A stretch of 64,000 nucleotides of DNA from Diacronema lutheri (taxonomy: Eukaryota > Haptophyta > Pavlovophyceae > Pavlovales > Pavlovaceae). The stretch is from NCBI GenBank assembly GCA_019448385.1, contig JAGTXO010000001.1, forward strand, positions 1,798,001 through 1,862,000. The letters run 5' to 3'. This document shows positions 39,845 to 49,882 of this stretch, in pieces; the stretch's first letter is position 1, and each line of letters begins with the position of its first letter. A program made the position numbers and the translations under genes. Under the pieces are notes generated by a model. It made no database searches. It was not told where the DNA came from and worked only from the letters and a program-made list of their open reading frames with translations.

Positions 39845-39923
<79 letters not shown>

Positions 39924-41743
39924 GGACGCCGACGGCTGCGGCTGCGCCTCGCCATGCGCCTGCACGTGCGCCTGCGCCTGCGGCTGCGTCTGCGGCTGCG
40001 CTTGCGCCTGCGCCGCCTGCTTGGCCTGCGCGTTCCACTCGCCTTGCTCGCTCTTCACGCCCTGCGAGCTGACCTGCGCAGCGCGAGTGCCGCCGCTCGC
40101 GTCCGCACCGCTGCCTCCGAGTCCGAGGGCGGCCGGGTGCGCAAACGAGCCGGGCCCAAAAAGCGGGTTTGAGTAGGGAGGCAGAGCAAAGGGGTTGCAC
40201 ATTGCCGCGGCAAGCTGCGAAATGTGCTGCCCCATCCCGCTGAGCGCCGCCGCGCCGCCCGCGCCCATCGCCGCGCCGCGCGCGCCCATCGCTCCGCTGA
40301 GCGTCCCGGCGCTTCCGACGCCGGCGACGGGCGCCGGCCGGCGCATCTTGGGGCTCGACGTGACCGCGCGCTGCGAGACGGCGTTGGACGGCGCGTTTCC
40401 CCGCGGCCGACTTGACCCCGTCGGAGACGGCGGCCTGTCCGACTCGCGCGGCACAAGGTCTGAGCCCACATAGGACGTGGTTTGCGACATGCCGCCGACC
40501 GCGCCCGACCGCACGCGCTTCCGGCCCATACTCTCGGCGCCGAGGAGCGAGCCGCCCATGTTGGCATGAGAATTGCCCTCCTTGAGGCTCTGCACCTCCT
40601 TGACCAGCTGCACGTTGCGCCCCTTGAGGCTCTCGAGCTGCGGCACGAGCGCCTTGTTCAGCTTTTTGAGCTCGCGGTTCTCGGCCGTCAGCTCGGCGTT
40701 CCGCTTCTCGAGCGCGGCGAGCTTCTCGCGCTGCCTCGCCGCCATCTTCCACGAGGCGTCGAGACGCTCGCGCAGCCGCTTCTCGCTGCGCGAGTGCGCG
40801 GCGCGTTTTGGGAGCGGAGAGAGCGCGCGCGTGGCGTGAGGCGCGAGTTGCGTGCTCTCCGGGCCGCACGGCGCGCTCCGGAGCCGGCTGGGTGGCGGGC
40901 GACACGCTGATTCTGTCGATGAGAGTGCAGCGCCCGGCGCTGGGCGCCCCGAAGACACGCGCGCGCGCGGCGACGGCCCACTCACACGAAGGAGTCGCCG
41001 GACGTGCTCTCATGCTCGATCAGCTTGTGGATGCGCAGCGATGACGGGTTGGCGAAGCACTTGCCGCAGCCGGGCATGTGGCAGGCGAAGGCGTCAGACT
41101 GCTCGTGCAACTTGAGATGGTACTCGAGGTGCTTCTGCACCTGCGCGCAGGTGGCGTCCGTGCGGGTGGCGCGTGCAGATACCCGGCCGAGCCACAGCGC
41201 ACGCCTCAGCGCCAGGGCACGCGAGCAGCGCGCGTGGCGGTACGCCGGCGCGAGGCGGCCGGGCGGCGCGCGGACCTTAAAAGCCTTGTCGCAGTCGCTG
41301 TGCGGGCAGACGAAGGGCCGTTGGTTGGAGTGCGTGAGCAGATGGCGCTTGAGAAGCGCGCGGTCAATGAACGCCTTGCCGCACCCCTCCTCCTCGCACT
41401 TCCAGGGCTTCTCGCCCGTGTGGATGCGGTAGTGCCGCTCGAGCGCCCATTTAGATGCAAACGTCTTCCCGCAGCCCTCCCACGTGCACGTGCGCGACGG
41501 ATCGGGCGCACCGAGCATGTTGTTCAGCCCGAGCGTGCGATCGACGCTCGCGCTGCCGCCGTCCTGCTCCTGCGACAAGTCCTGGCTGATCTCGGGCATG
41601 TCAAAGTCCTCCTCACCACCATCCATGAAGGCCTGCATGAATTCGGTCGAAACGAGGTCATCGCCCAGCGGGTCAATCTCCGCACCGTGCGCCCCGGCCG
41701 GCCCGCCTGCCGGCGTGCTCGGCACCACGGCCGGTGCTGCCAT
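39270..41743 (-). CDS. C2H2 zinc-finger transcription factor with coiled coil and polyglutamine, 3 exons
   Basis: Exons 41743-41276, 41140-40986 and 40785-39270 give about 712 residues. Four C2H2 fingers of the TFIIIA/YY1 type lie at about residues 85-205: CTWEGCGKTFASKWALERHY, CEEEGCGKAFIDRALLKRHL, CPHSDCDKAFKVQKHLEYHL, CHMPGCGKCFANPSSLRIHK. The acidic N-terminus (GGEEDFDMPEISQDLSQEQD) looks like an activation region. After the second junction (SGDSFV|EKRLRERL) comes a leucine-zipper-like coil (REKLAALEKRNAELTAENRE). A low-complexity part holding 25 consecutive Gln follows. Without splicing, exon 2 would stop two codons after FV, and the third exon would lack an ATG; the GTGTGAGT donor and CGCGCAG acceptor make one gene the better model. 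Two separate genes cannot be excluded. Confidence 0.75.
39846..39920. repeat. (CTG)25 trinucleotide repeat encoding polyglutamine
   Basis: Twenty-five uninterrupted CTG on the plus strand read as CAG on the zinc-finger gene's sense strand, giving Gln x25. The absence of CAA interruptions makes length polymorphism likely. Confidence 0.95.
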
Positions 41744-41879
41744 CAGCTAATGGGCGTTTCCAGTTTTTTCCGCTGCGTCCATTCATTAATGAATTCATTT
41801 TCGCGATGGAGGGTGGGCCGTGGGCCGCGCTGGGCGCGCATTGGATTCATCGCGGGGAAGAGCTGTCGCCATTTTCAAC

Positions 41880-43903
41880 TCACGGCTCGGCAGCCGCTCC
41901 GCCATCGGCATCGACCTTTGCTCCGCCCTCGTTGTCGCCCTTTGGCTTCATCGCGGGGAAGAGAAGGACCTGCCAAAGACAGCGCAGCACACACACCGGT
42001 GCGCCTCAGCGTGCGCCGCGCACGCGCGGCGTGTGGCGCGGCGCGACCGTCCGTGCGCGCGGGGCGTACCTCCTTGATGTTCATCGAATCGGTGAGCATC
42101 ATGCAGAGCCGGTCGATGCCGAGCCCCCAGCCGGCGGTCGGCGGCAGGCCGTACTCGAGCGCGGTGCAAAAGTCCTCGTCAATGTCCATCGCCTCGTCGT
42201 CGAGCTTCTTCGCGGCCATCTGCGCGGTGAAGCGCTCGCGCTGCACGACGGGGTCGTTGAGCTCAGTGTACGCGTTGCACAGCTCTTTGGTGTTCACAAA
42301 GAGCTCGAAGCGCTCCGTAAGGCTTGGGTCGTCCCGGTGCTGCTTTGCGAGCGGCGACATGAGCACCGGGTGGTCGGTGATGAAGGTCGGGTTGATGCAC
42401 TCGCCCTCGAGCAGCTCGCCGACGAGCTTATCGAGCAGCTTGGCGGGAGTCGGCTGGTCCGGCTCAATGTCGTGCTTCTGCACCGCTCGAGCGGCGTGCG
42501 GCGCGCGCGCACGCGCGAGCGCGAGCGGCGTCCGATCGGCGGGCGCGCGCGCGTTCGACGAGTGGGCGATGGCGAGGCGACGGCCGCGCGGCGACCTGCA
42601 CCGGCAGGCGCTGCGCGAGCGCGCAGCGCGCGCGCCGCACCTTTGCGAGGTCGGTGAGGAAGGCCATGCCGGCGGCGTTCTCGAGGTCCTTTGGGAAGGG
42701 CACGCCGAGCTTGTCCTCGAGGGACTTGATCATTGGCAGCCGCTTGAAGGGCGGAGTGAAGTCGATCTCGCGGCCCGGCGCGCTCTTGTCACCCTCCGGG
42801 TGTATCGTGATCTTGTACGAGCCCGTCAGCTCGAGGACCATCGACGAGAGCAGGTCCTCGGTCATGCGCATCAGGTCGTGGTAATCGGCGTACGCCCAGT
42901 AAGCCTCGCACGTGGTGAACTCGGGGTTGTGCGTCAGATCGATGCCCTCGTTGCGGAACAAGCGGCCGATCTCGTATACGCGGTCCAGCCCGCCGACGAC
43001 GAGCATCTTGAGGTAGAGCTCGGGCGCTATCCTCATGAAGAGCTTGCGCCCCAGCTCGTTGTGGTACGAGACGAACGGGCGCGCCGTCGCGCCGCCCGGC
43101 ACCATGTTGAGGATCGGCGTCTCCACCTCAATGAACGAGAGCATGTCGAGGTACCGCCGCACGTAGTTGATCGCGCGTGTGCGCGTGATGAAGATGTCGC
43201 GCACGTGCCGGTTGACAATGAGGTCGAGGTAGCGCTGCCGGTAGCGCGTCTCCTTGTCCTTGATGCCGTTCTTGGGCACAAGATGGAGGCAGGGCGAGAG
43301 CATCTGCACGCTCGACGGGAAGAGCGAGAGCTCGCCGCGCTTCGACTTGCCCGCGCGGCCGCGCACGCCGATGATGTCGCCGCGCTTGACGGCGGTCATG
43401 TCGGCCGCAAAGTCGCCCGCGTACGCGGACGCATCGGCCATGACCTGCACCTTGAGCCCGTCAGCAACCAGGTCGAAGAAGACAAGCTTCGTCCCTGACT
43501 CGCGCTTGAGCATCACCCGCCCGGCGAGCGCCGCCTCCGCGTCCGTGCGCGCGCCCGCGTCGAGCGACTCAAACTCGCTTATGTACGCGGCGAGCGAGTG
43601 AGTCGCGTGGAACTTGTGCGGGTATGGCGACACGCCCGCGGCCATGCGCTGTCGCACCCATGCCTCGCGCATCTCCTTGAACTTGGAGGGCTCCATCTCG
43701 TCGCCATCGTCGTCGCCATCCTTGGCCTCCTTGGCCGCCTTGGCCGCGCTCGGCGGCGCGGCCGCCTCCTTTGCAGCGCGCTCGGCTGCCTTCTCGGCGG
43801 CCTTCTTCTGCTTCTCGGCCTCCTTGGCGAGCCGCTTTTGCTGCGACTTGCTCATCTCGCCCTCCTTGGAGCTGCCGGCCCCTGCGCCGCCATCGTCTGC
43901 CAT
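41880..43903 (-). CDS. KARS: Lysyl-tRNA synthetase, class II, 3 exons
   Basis: Exons 43903-42641, 42477-42070 and 41969-41880 give 586 residues. A Lys/Ala-rich helical extension ([20 protein letters not shown]) typical of eukaryotic LysRS precedes the OB-fold anticodon-binding domain ([20 protein letters not shown]). Class II motif 1 is around [20 protein letters not shown]. Motif 2 is [20 protein letters not shown] with [12 protein letters not shown]. Motif 3 is [20 protein letters not shown]. The C-terminus [13 protein letters not shown] is restored only by splicing to the last 90-bp exon. Donors are GTGCGG and GTACGC. No organellar presequence is seen with the ATG at 43903, so this is probably the cytosolic enzyme; an upstream alternative start could add one. 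Confidence 0.95.
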
Positions 43904-44126
43904 GCGCTCGGTGGCGTGCAACACGCGGCCCCGCGTCTCTGGCGCCAAATGGCGGTCCGCGTGGAATCCGGCCCTCCTCCCCCTTCCCGGAATTCGTTTC
44001 ACCAGCACATCGATGTCGCCTTCAGGCGAGGTGGTGGGGTCGGGCGCGGACGCGCCGCCCGCGCAGCCCGCGCCGCCGCCCACGCCGCCGATGCGCAGCG
44101 GAGGCCAAGGCATCGCGGACGGTACG

Positions 44127-45512
44127 ATGGCGTATACGGAGCAGTTTGCGCGCCTTCGAGGTCACACGCCTCCCACCGCGCCGCCGCCCGACTTCGGCCG
44201 AACCGCCGGCCGTCGCGACGAGCATTGCACGACGCGCTCGGAGCTGCTCGCGCAGCGCAAGCAGTTGTACATCGACGCTAACGAGGATCGAAAGCGCGCG
44301 CACGAGGAGGCCAACCCAATCTGGGCGGCCACCCTCTCCGCGCCGCCCGGCGAGCTCAAGCCTTCGTACAACCGCACGCAGTCGCAGATGCGCGCGGAGC
44401 GGCGACAAGACCGCGTCGCGACGTCCGTCCTCGCGTCGGGCGACGGGATCCTCGATCGCGACAAGAACATTATGCTCGCCTCGGACCCGACGGCTCTGAC
44501 CACGACCATCAGCCGGCCTGACGCCTACGGCGCCGAGCTGCCGCTCGCCTTTGTCGACGAGCCCGAGCACGCGACCCGCTCGGCGCTGCTCGGCGCGCGT
44601 AAGATCGACATCGTGCGCGCCAATGCGCAGACGATGAGGCGGATTGGCGAGCATGGGTACCGCTCGTTCTACCAGCGCGTCGGCGACCGGCTCGATTCGT
44701 CGCTCAAGAGCTACTACGACTCGCAGGAGGCGGGCGGCGGGAAGCTGACGCGCGGCGCGCTTATGGCGCAGCGCAAGGCAGACTTCATCGCACAGAACGA
44801 TGAATTTCTCGCGCGCCACCGCGCGGGCGAGGTGCGACAGCCCAAGTACGCCGACCAAGCCGAGCCTTTTTGGACGCTCGGGCGCGAAGTGCCGCAGCCC
44901 GCCATGAACTCGCGCGCTGACTTGCTCGAGTCGCAGCAGTGGTACCGCAGGGCCGAAGTCTACGTGCCCGGCAGGTCGCCGCGCGAGCCCGACCCGTTCA
45001 AGGTGGGCGCGGCGGCGAGGCTCGCGGACAAGCTCTCTTCCGGTCCGAAGCGCTTCCAGCGCGGCTACCCCGCCGCGAAGCGCGAGGTGCTCGACAAGGT
45101 CACGAGCATGGACGCACCCGACCCGAGCGCGCTCACGCAGCCGTCCGAGCGCAAGGCGTCCATCAAGGAGACGCTGCGGTTCTTGCACTTTAAGGTGCAA
45201 TCGGAGCAGCTCAGCTTCGGCCACGTCGGCCCCGACATGGCGATGGAGGCGCCGATGTACTCCTCCTTCTCGCGCGACGGCATCTTCAGGGAGCCGCACC
45301 GCACGCCACGCCCGCGCACCATGATGGCGCGCACACGCCCGCCCGAGCGGCTGGATAGCAACGCGACGCTCGCCTTCTCGGAGGCGGCGCGCACGTCGTT
45401 GAGTTCGCCCATGCTCATGAGCACGCGCACGCCTGCGATGCCCGGCACCGCCGCGTCCGTGCGCAGCGGCGGCTTCCAGGTGATCGACTCGGTGCTGCAG
45501 CAAAGCTGCTGA
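44127..45512 (+). CDS. Unrecognised protein with degenerate 25-residue repeats
   Basis: A 461-residue ORF from the ATG at 44127 (44091 is an alternative). A motif recurs several times: [60 protein letters not shown] and [20 protein letters not shown], separated by 85-120 residues, each followed by aromatic-rich segments ([33 protein letters not shown]). This spacing suggests a repeated peptide that binds a regular lattice, as in microtubule-associated or axonemal proteins, but I do not recognise a family and this is inference. The C-terminus is Ser/Thr/Pro/Arg-rich. A 7-bp-arm hairpin follows 10 bp after the stop. The upstream LysRS gene is divergent (223 bp between starts). Confidence 0.7.
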   Translation: MAYTEQFARLRGHTPPTAPPPDFGRTAGRRDEHCTTRSELLAQRKQLYIDANEDRKRAHEEANPIWAATLSAPPGELKPSYNRTQSQMRAERRQDRVATSVLASGDGILDRDKNIMLASDPTALTTTISRPDAYGAELPLAFVDEPEHATRSALLGARKIDIVRANAQTMRRIGEHGYRSFYQRVGDRLDSSLKSYYDSQEAGGGKLTRGALMAQRKADFIAQNDEFLARHRAGEVRQPKYADQAEPFWTLGREVPQPAMNSRADLLESQQWYRRAEVYVPGRSPREPDPFKVGAAARLADKLSSGPKRFQRGYPAAKREVLDKVTSMDAPDPSALTQPSERKASIKETLRFLHFKVQSEQLSFGHVGPDMAMEAPMYSSFSRDGIFREPHRTPRPRTMMARTRPPERLDSNATLAFSEAARTSLSSPMLMSTRTPAMPGTAASVRSGGFQVIDSVLQQSC

Positions 45513-45912
45513 CGATTCCCGCGAAGTCGTGCGAAATTGCGACTTCACGACGCTCGACCACGCCGTCAGCATCTGGGCGCATCTCTGGGCGCTGCCCACT
45601 AGGCTGGCAAAACTCCCCGAAGCGGCGCACGGCGCACGTGCGGCCGCGAGCCGAAGAGGGGCCCGCGCGACCGGCCGCGGCCGGCGTGCCGATAGACTCG
45701 TCGTCCGAATCTGCGTCGGGAGGATGCGCGCCTGGGCCGGCGCTGCGTGCAACATTGCAAATTGCTAGGCAGTGTCCTTCAGAAGCACATTTTCGCCGCG
45801 CCGGCACGGCGCAACGAACGCGCAACGCGCGTAAGAACACCCGCTTGTAGCTTGCGCGTGCGCGCCACCAGCCCCGCCGGCCCGCTCCGTGCGCGCGGCG
45901 AGCGCGGCGGAC
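45513..45912. other. Convergent intergenic region with a 3' hairpin
   Basis: These 400 bp separate two convergent genes. GAAGTCG (45523-45529) and CGACTTC (45540-45546) form a hairpin with a 10-base loop just past the upstream stop, possibly a 3'-processing element. A minus-strand frame is open to about 45840 but has no recognisable domain. The AT-richer patch at 45750-45795 carries no TATA-like or tRNA-like signal. I see no supported gene. Confidence 0.5.
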
Positions 45913-46308
45913 TCATCGCATCTTAGCAGCAAGGAGCTGCTTGCGGGCGTCCCTCTTCTGCACGAACGGGTTGTCGCGTGTGGGGAAGACATTGACGTAC
46001 TTGCGCTTCTTATGCGAGTCGACCGAGAAATGCACGTAGCCGGCGTTCAGCGCGAAGAGCGTGTGGTCCCGCCCCATGCCGACGTGCACGCCCGGGTGGA
46101 TCTTTGTGCCGCGTTGCCGCACGATGATGTTGCCCGCAAGGCACGCCTGGCCGCCGAAGAGCTTGGTGCCGAGGAATTTAGGGTTCGAATCACGACCGTT
46201 CTTCGTCGTCCCGCCCGCCATCTTGGTCGCCGTCCGCGTCGCGCCGAGCAGCTCGCCGCCCAGAGGGCTCGCCCGCGCGAGCCAGCCGCGAGCCACGACC
46301 CACGCCAT
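45913..46308 (-). CDS. MRPL27: Mitochondrial large-subunit ribosomal protein bL27
   Basis: A 131-residue intron-free ORF. After a short Arg-containing presequence ([20 protein letters not shown]) the mature part begins [20 protein letters not shown], the strongly conserved bL27 N-terminal arm that reaches the peptidyl-transferase centre. [20 protein letters not shown] and [20 protein letters not shown] complete the family core. No signal peptide is present, which argues for mitochondrion rather than secondary plastid; targeting is inference. The C-terminus ([20 protein letters not shown]) is longer than in bacteria. NUDT22 starts divergently only 21 bp away. Confidence 0.9.
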   Translation of the reverse strand: MAWVVARGWLARASPLGGELLGATRTATKMAGGTTKNGRDSNPKFLGTKLFGGQACLAGNIIVRQRGTKIHPGVHVGMGRDHTLFALNAGYVHFSVDSHKKRKYVNVFPTRDNPFVQKRDARKQLLAAKMR

Positions 46309-46329
46309 GGGTCTACCTTGGAATGGGCA

Positions 46330-47247
46330 ATGGCGGCGGTCTCGGTCGCGATGCGCGAGTGGAGACTTCTGTTCACGTTGCGCGACCTCGCGACGCCGGC
46401 GAGTGCGCGGGGGCTCTCGCGCGCGGCGGTGCGCGTGGAGACGGGAACATTGTACGCGCGCGCGCCGCACTCGACCGACGCGGCGATCGCGGACGTGTGG
46501 GCCAGCCGTCTCTCGGCAAATGCGCGTCTCTTTGACGCGCCGAAGTACCGCCTCGCGTCAGTGGCGGCCGCCGAGGGCGCTTGCGTGCTACGCATTGGCC
46601 TGACTGGCTACCGCGAGTACATCGGCACGCACCTCTCGCCCGAGTTTTCGACGCTCGTCGCCGACGGCGAGCGCGAGAGCGCCGCTGGGCGCGGTGACGC
46701 GAGCATGCACCTTTCGTGCGCGCTCGGCGTCGAGACCGTCCTCCTCACATCGGACGGCTACGTCGTGCTGCTGCGGCGGAGTCGCGCGGTGGCGACGAGC
46801 GCGGGCGAGTACAACGGCCCGAGCGGCCATCCCGAGCCGGAGCACGCCGTCGGCGGCCTCGACGCGGGCGCGGACGCGATCGCGGACCAGCTATGGGCGG
46901 CGGTGCTCGCCGAGACGGTCGAGGAGACCAACGTGCCCTCCGACACGCTTAGCGCGCCCGTGCTGATCGGGGCGATGGTGGACGAGCGCCGCAAACCCGA
47001 TCTCCTTTTCTGCACCTCCACCACGCTCTCGAGTGCCGAGGTCCTCGCTAGGTACCGCGCGGGCGCGCCAGACGCGTGGGAGTCGAGCGGCATGATTGCT
47101 GTGCCGCCCGTGCCCGCTCGGGCGGGCGTGGCGACGCGCAGCTGGGACTGCGACGCCTTTGGCGTGCGGCTTACCGCGGTCACGCAGGCTGCAATGCACT
47201 GCATGGCCATCCGCGAGCAGCTGCTTGCGGACGCTGCACGGTCCTGA
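46330..47247 (+). CDS. NUDT22: NUDT22-like Nudix hydrolase (UDP-sugar pyrophosphatase)
   Basis: A 305-residue ORF that aligns along its length with human NUDT22. Matching segments are [25 protein letters not shown] (human [20 protein letters not shown]), [15 protein letters not shown] (human RLGLTSYRDFLGTN), [20 protein letters not shown] and GPSGHPEPE (human VPGGHPEPQ). The region [20 protein letters not shown] replaces the canonical Nudix box, as in the human protein, which hydrolyses UDP-glucose and UDP-galactose. [17 protein letters not shown] matches the C-terminal block. The start at 46330 leaves 21 bp to the divergent bL27m start. Identity as NUDT22 is firm; activity is inferred. Confidence 0.9.
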   Translation: MAAVSVAMREWRLLFTLRDLATPASARGLSRAAVRVETGTLYARAPHSTDAAIADVWASRLSANARLFDAPKYRLASVAAAEGACVLRIGLTGYREYIGTHLSPEFSTLVADGERESAAGRGDASMHLSCALGVETVLLTSDGYVVLLRRSRAVATSAGEYNGPSGHPEPEHAVGGLDAGADAIADQLWAAVLAETVEETNVPSDTLSAPVLIGAMVDERRKPDLLFCTSTTLSSAEVLARYRAGAPDAWESSGMIAVPPVPARAGVATRSWDCDAFGVRLTAVTQAAMHCMAIREQLLADAARS

Positions 47248-47494
47248 GCTACAGCAAGGCAGTTCGACGCAGGCGGGCGTGCGGCTGACCCCCCCCCCCC
47301 CCCCCCCCTCCCCCCCCCCCCCCCCCCCCCGGAGCTCCTCAGCTGTAGTCACGCCCCGCCACCGCTCCGTAGTCTCTTGGAGCTCGGGGGGGGGGCGGGG
47401 GGGGGGGGGCCTTGAGCACCAACGCCGCACGCGTGGCGCCAAAGTCGTCCCGACTGCAGCATTGCGCGCGCGACGCGCGCTGCCTACTCGCCGA
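47248..47494. terminator. Convergent intergenic region with a long C-run/G-run inverted repeat
   Basis: Cytosine runs at 47289-47308 and 47310-47330 are followed by GGAGCTCC; guanine runs at 47386-47395 and 47397-47409 are preceded by TTGGAGCTC. CCCCCGGAGCTCC can pair with GGAGCTCGGGGG, so the region can fold into a very stable hairpin on either transcript, with a loop of about 50 bases. It lies exactly between the convergent stops of NUDT22 (47247) and the kinase (47495). A role in blocking read-through is inference. Confidence 0.55.
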
Positions 47495-48766
47495 TCAGGC
47501 GCTCGAGCGGCGGAAGCGTGCGATCGCCGACGTGACGAGGGAGGGCGGCTTGGCCGCCTTGGCCAGCGCAGCCTCTTGGAGCTCTTCGAGCGCCTTGAGC
47601 ACAAACGCCAGCTCTGGCCGGTCGGACGCCTCCGCGGCCCACATGGCGGCGAGGAGCGTCGACTGCTGCCTCGGCCAGCTCAATGGCAACGGTGGACGGA
47701 GGCCGCGCGTCGCGACGCCCTCCGCGACCTGGTCGGCCGTGAGGTATAGATCGGCGTATGCGCGCTTTCGCATGAGCACCTCCCACGCGACGACGGCGAA
47801 GCTGAAAACGTCCACCTTGTGCGTGTACTCCGCGTTGCGAAAGTTCTCGGGCGCCATGTACCGATTGCTGCCCGTCTGTCCGGTCGTGATCGCCGCACGC
47901 AGCGCGCGCACGCCGACGGGCAGCAACTTTGCCGCCGAGCCGGTGGGCTGCGCAGCGTGGATGAAGCGGAAGAGGCCGAAATCGACGAGCTTTGCACGGC
48001 CGTGCTCGTCAATGAGCACGTTCTCTGGTTTGATGTCGCGGTGCGCGATCGGGATGCCGATGCCGGCCCCTTCGTGTAGAAAGCGAAGTGCGCGCGCGAT
48101 GTCAACGAGCCAGCCGAGCGCGGCGTGCTGCGAATACTTGCCCGCGGTGATGCGATGCAGCAGCGTGCCACCCGGCAGAAACTCTTGGACAATCCCCAGC
48201 ACGCACTTGTGCGAAACAGGGTGCTCGAGCTCGGTCACTCCGAGCACAGAGACGATGTTGTCGTGTCGCAGCGAGTGGAGGAGGACGGCCTCGGCGTGCA
48301 GGTTGATCGCAACGGAGGCGGGCAGCGTAATCGCCTTGCGCTCATCCGGCGCCAGGCTGAACGGCTCGAGCGTCTCCTGTGCCTTTGCGTACTTGACTAC
48401 GACGAGCGAGCGCAGCGCGCCGCTCCGAAGCCCCGCCGCTGAGTCGATGGTCGGCTCGGACGAGCGGCGGAATGGCATGGGCACGGTAAGCCCGCGCGCG
48501 CGGCGCTTGACACGCGAGCTCGCCGTCGACAAAGGTGCGGCCGAGTCCGTCGGCGTCGCAAAATCGTTATTGACGAGGCTGCACATGTCGACGTCGGCAA
48601 ACGCGCCCGTCCCAACGCACCTGATGCGCTTCAGGTGCGCGGCGTCGATCAAGTTGAGCGTGAGTGCGAGCGCGCGAAGCGACTTGGCCGACGGGGTCTC
48701 GTGCGAAGACGTGTCCAGCTGCTGCTTGAGCGCACACAGGTGTTCAAGCCGGGATAGGTCTTGCAT
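47495..48766 (-). CDS. Protein kinase (Ser/Thr, TKL-like)
   Basis: The ATG at 48766 gives 423 residues; the frame is open a few codons further without another ATG, so an upstream exon is possible. The kinase domain has RIRCVGTGAFADV (glycine loop), SLVVVKYAK (VAxK-type Lys), GIVQEFLPGGTLLHRI (hinge), HRDIKPENVLI (catalytic loop), KLVDFGLFRF (DFG) and SNRYMAPENF (APE), then DVFSFAVVAWEVLMRKRAYA and RPELAFVLKALEELQ. All catalytic residues are present. DVFSFAVVAWE and the C-lobe are those of TKL kinases. An insertion of about 60 residues with RSSEPTIDSAAGLR lies between the glycine loop and the Lys. Substrate and pathway are unknown. Confidence 0.88.
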   Translation of the reverse strand: MQDLSRLEHLCALKQQLDTSSHETPSAKSLRALALTLNLIDAAHLKRIRCVGTGAFADVDMCSLVNNDFATPTDSAAPLSTASSRVKRRARGLTVPMPFRRSSEPTIDSAAGLRSGALRSLVVVKYAKAQETLEPFSLAPDERKAITLPASVAINLHAEAVLLHSLRHDNIVSVLGVTELEHPVSHKCVLGIVQEFLPGGTLLHRITAGKYSQHAALGWLVDIARALRFLHEGAGIGIPIAHRDIKPENVLIDEHGRAKLVDFGLFRFIHAAQPTGSAAKLLPVGVRALRAAITTGQTGSNRYMAPENFRNAEYTHKVDVFSFAVVAWEVLMRKRAYADLYLTADQVAEGVATRGLRPPLPLSWPRQQSTLLAAMWAAEASDRPELAFVLKALEELQEAALAKAAKPPSLVTSAIARFRRSSA

Positions 48767-48807
48767 GCTGTGCACAGCTGTTGGCCACGGCTGCTTAAGC
48801 AAGCCTG

Positions 48808-48869
48808 AAGTCCTGGTCGTAGTCCGTGTCGTAAAAATTGAAGAATTCGACGGAATAAGACCAGGACTT
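48808..48869. repeat. Perfect 11-bp-arm inverted repeat in an AT-rich patch
   Basis: AAGTCCTGGTC (48808-48818) and GACCAGGACTT (48859-48869) are exact reverse complements. Inside them TCCGTGTCG and CGACGGA can extend the stem around an A/T-rich loop (TAAAAATTGAAGAATT). The surrounding 48790-48960 is far more AT-rich than the rest of the window. It lies between the kinase start and retroelement-like debris, so it might be a promoter element, a MITE-like remnant or an element end. Confidence 0.6.
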
Positions 48870-48959
48870 TAACTTTCAAATTTGGCCTAAACTCGCATTC
48901 CACCATTCGAGTGACCATTTGAATTTACTGGAACGTGCAGTCTGAGATCGTGAGGACGG

Positions 48960-49870
48960 CATGGTATCACGTGTCGCGCCACCGCCTGAAAGCCGCACGA
49001 GAGCCGAAACCCCCCTACGCCGCCACCGCACCACCAAAATAGCGCCCGCTGGCCCCCTGCGCCATGAGCGCCACCTCAAGCGAGCGCATGGAGAAGACAC
49101 TGCGCGCGGGCGCGCGACTGGACGCGCGCTGCGCGGCGAGCGGATCGATGAATGGCAGGCGCGCGAGGATGAGCTGCGCATGGCCTCGCGCGGCCATCGC
49201 GCCGACGTGCGAGATGAGCACCCGCCGCCCGGCCGCCGCAGATGCCGCCGCGCTCAGGCCCAAATGCGAGTGCACTTCGCGCCCCGCCGCCGCAGAGATG
49301 TCAGCGCGCCTTGCGCAGGTACTCCGGGGCGATGGCGCGCTCGCGTCGGGCGACACCGTCGTGCGCGCCGGACGGGTGCCACGATTCGCAGAGGCTGATC
49401 GTCTTCACCTCGACGAGCTCGAGGCCACGCGCGGCATCGTGCTGGAGTGTAATGTCCGGCACCGGGAGGGGGACGCGCGAGCGTCGTGCTGTCCCCGCGC
49501 GCGTCAGAATACTCCAAGACGTTGCCCGCAATACGCGTCGACATCCGCGAGGTCCACTCCAAGCTCGGGCCTGACAACCTGCAGCTGTGCAGCAGCAGTG
49601 GCTGATCCGCCTGGACTACCTTCTCGCGCACTGCCTCCCCGAGGAGACGGAGGACGTCGCGCGGCGATTCGACACGCTGCTCGCTAGCCTGGCTGGCGAG
49701 ATCCTCGGCTCGGACGTCGCCGACGCGCCCTGCCGCGTCGCGCGCCTGCGGCTCCCGCTGCGCCACAGCGACCTCGGGATACGCTCGCGCGTCGACATGC
49801 GCGATCCTGCGTTCACAGGTGCCGCAGCGAAGGCCATCCCCGCCCTTGCCGACGAGCAGTGTGCGGCCGG
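48960..49870. mobile_element. Retroelement-like debris (non-LTR-type RT C-terminal region), broken and rearranged
   Basis: Two blocks of coding-like sequence lie back to back. On the plus strand about 49590-49860 resembles the linker that follows the reverse transcriptase in non-LTR-type elements, with RVARLRLPLRHSDLGIRSR as its best part. On the minus strand about 49530-49020 resembles the C-terminal, endonuclease-like region of similar algal elements (GLELVEVKTISLCESWHPS; GHAQLILARLPFIDPLAA). Neither block has a reverse-transcriptase core, and their opposite orientation shows rearrangement after insertion. It is an old, clearly non-functional fossil with several breaks. Family assignment is tentative. 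Confidence 0.45.
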
Positions 49871-49882
49871 CAAGGTATATGT

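Noticed and set aside
39414-40172. Plus-strand ORF with a long polyleucine run
   Set aside because: It is the complement of the CAG polyglutamine repeat of the zinc-finger gene; no membrane protein is indicated.
46182-46191. GGTTCGAATC, identical to a tRNA B-box
   Set aside because: It lies within the bL27m coding sequence at the conserved RDSNPK residues; no A-box or cloverleaf can be built around it.
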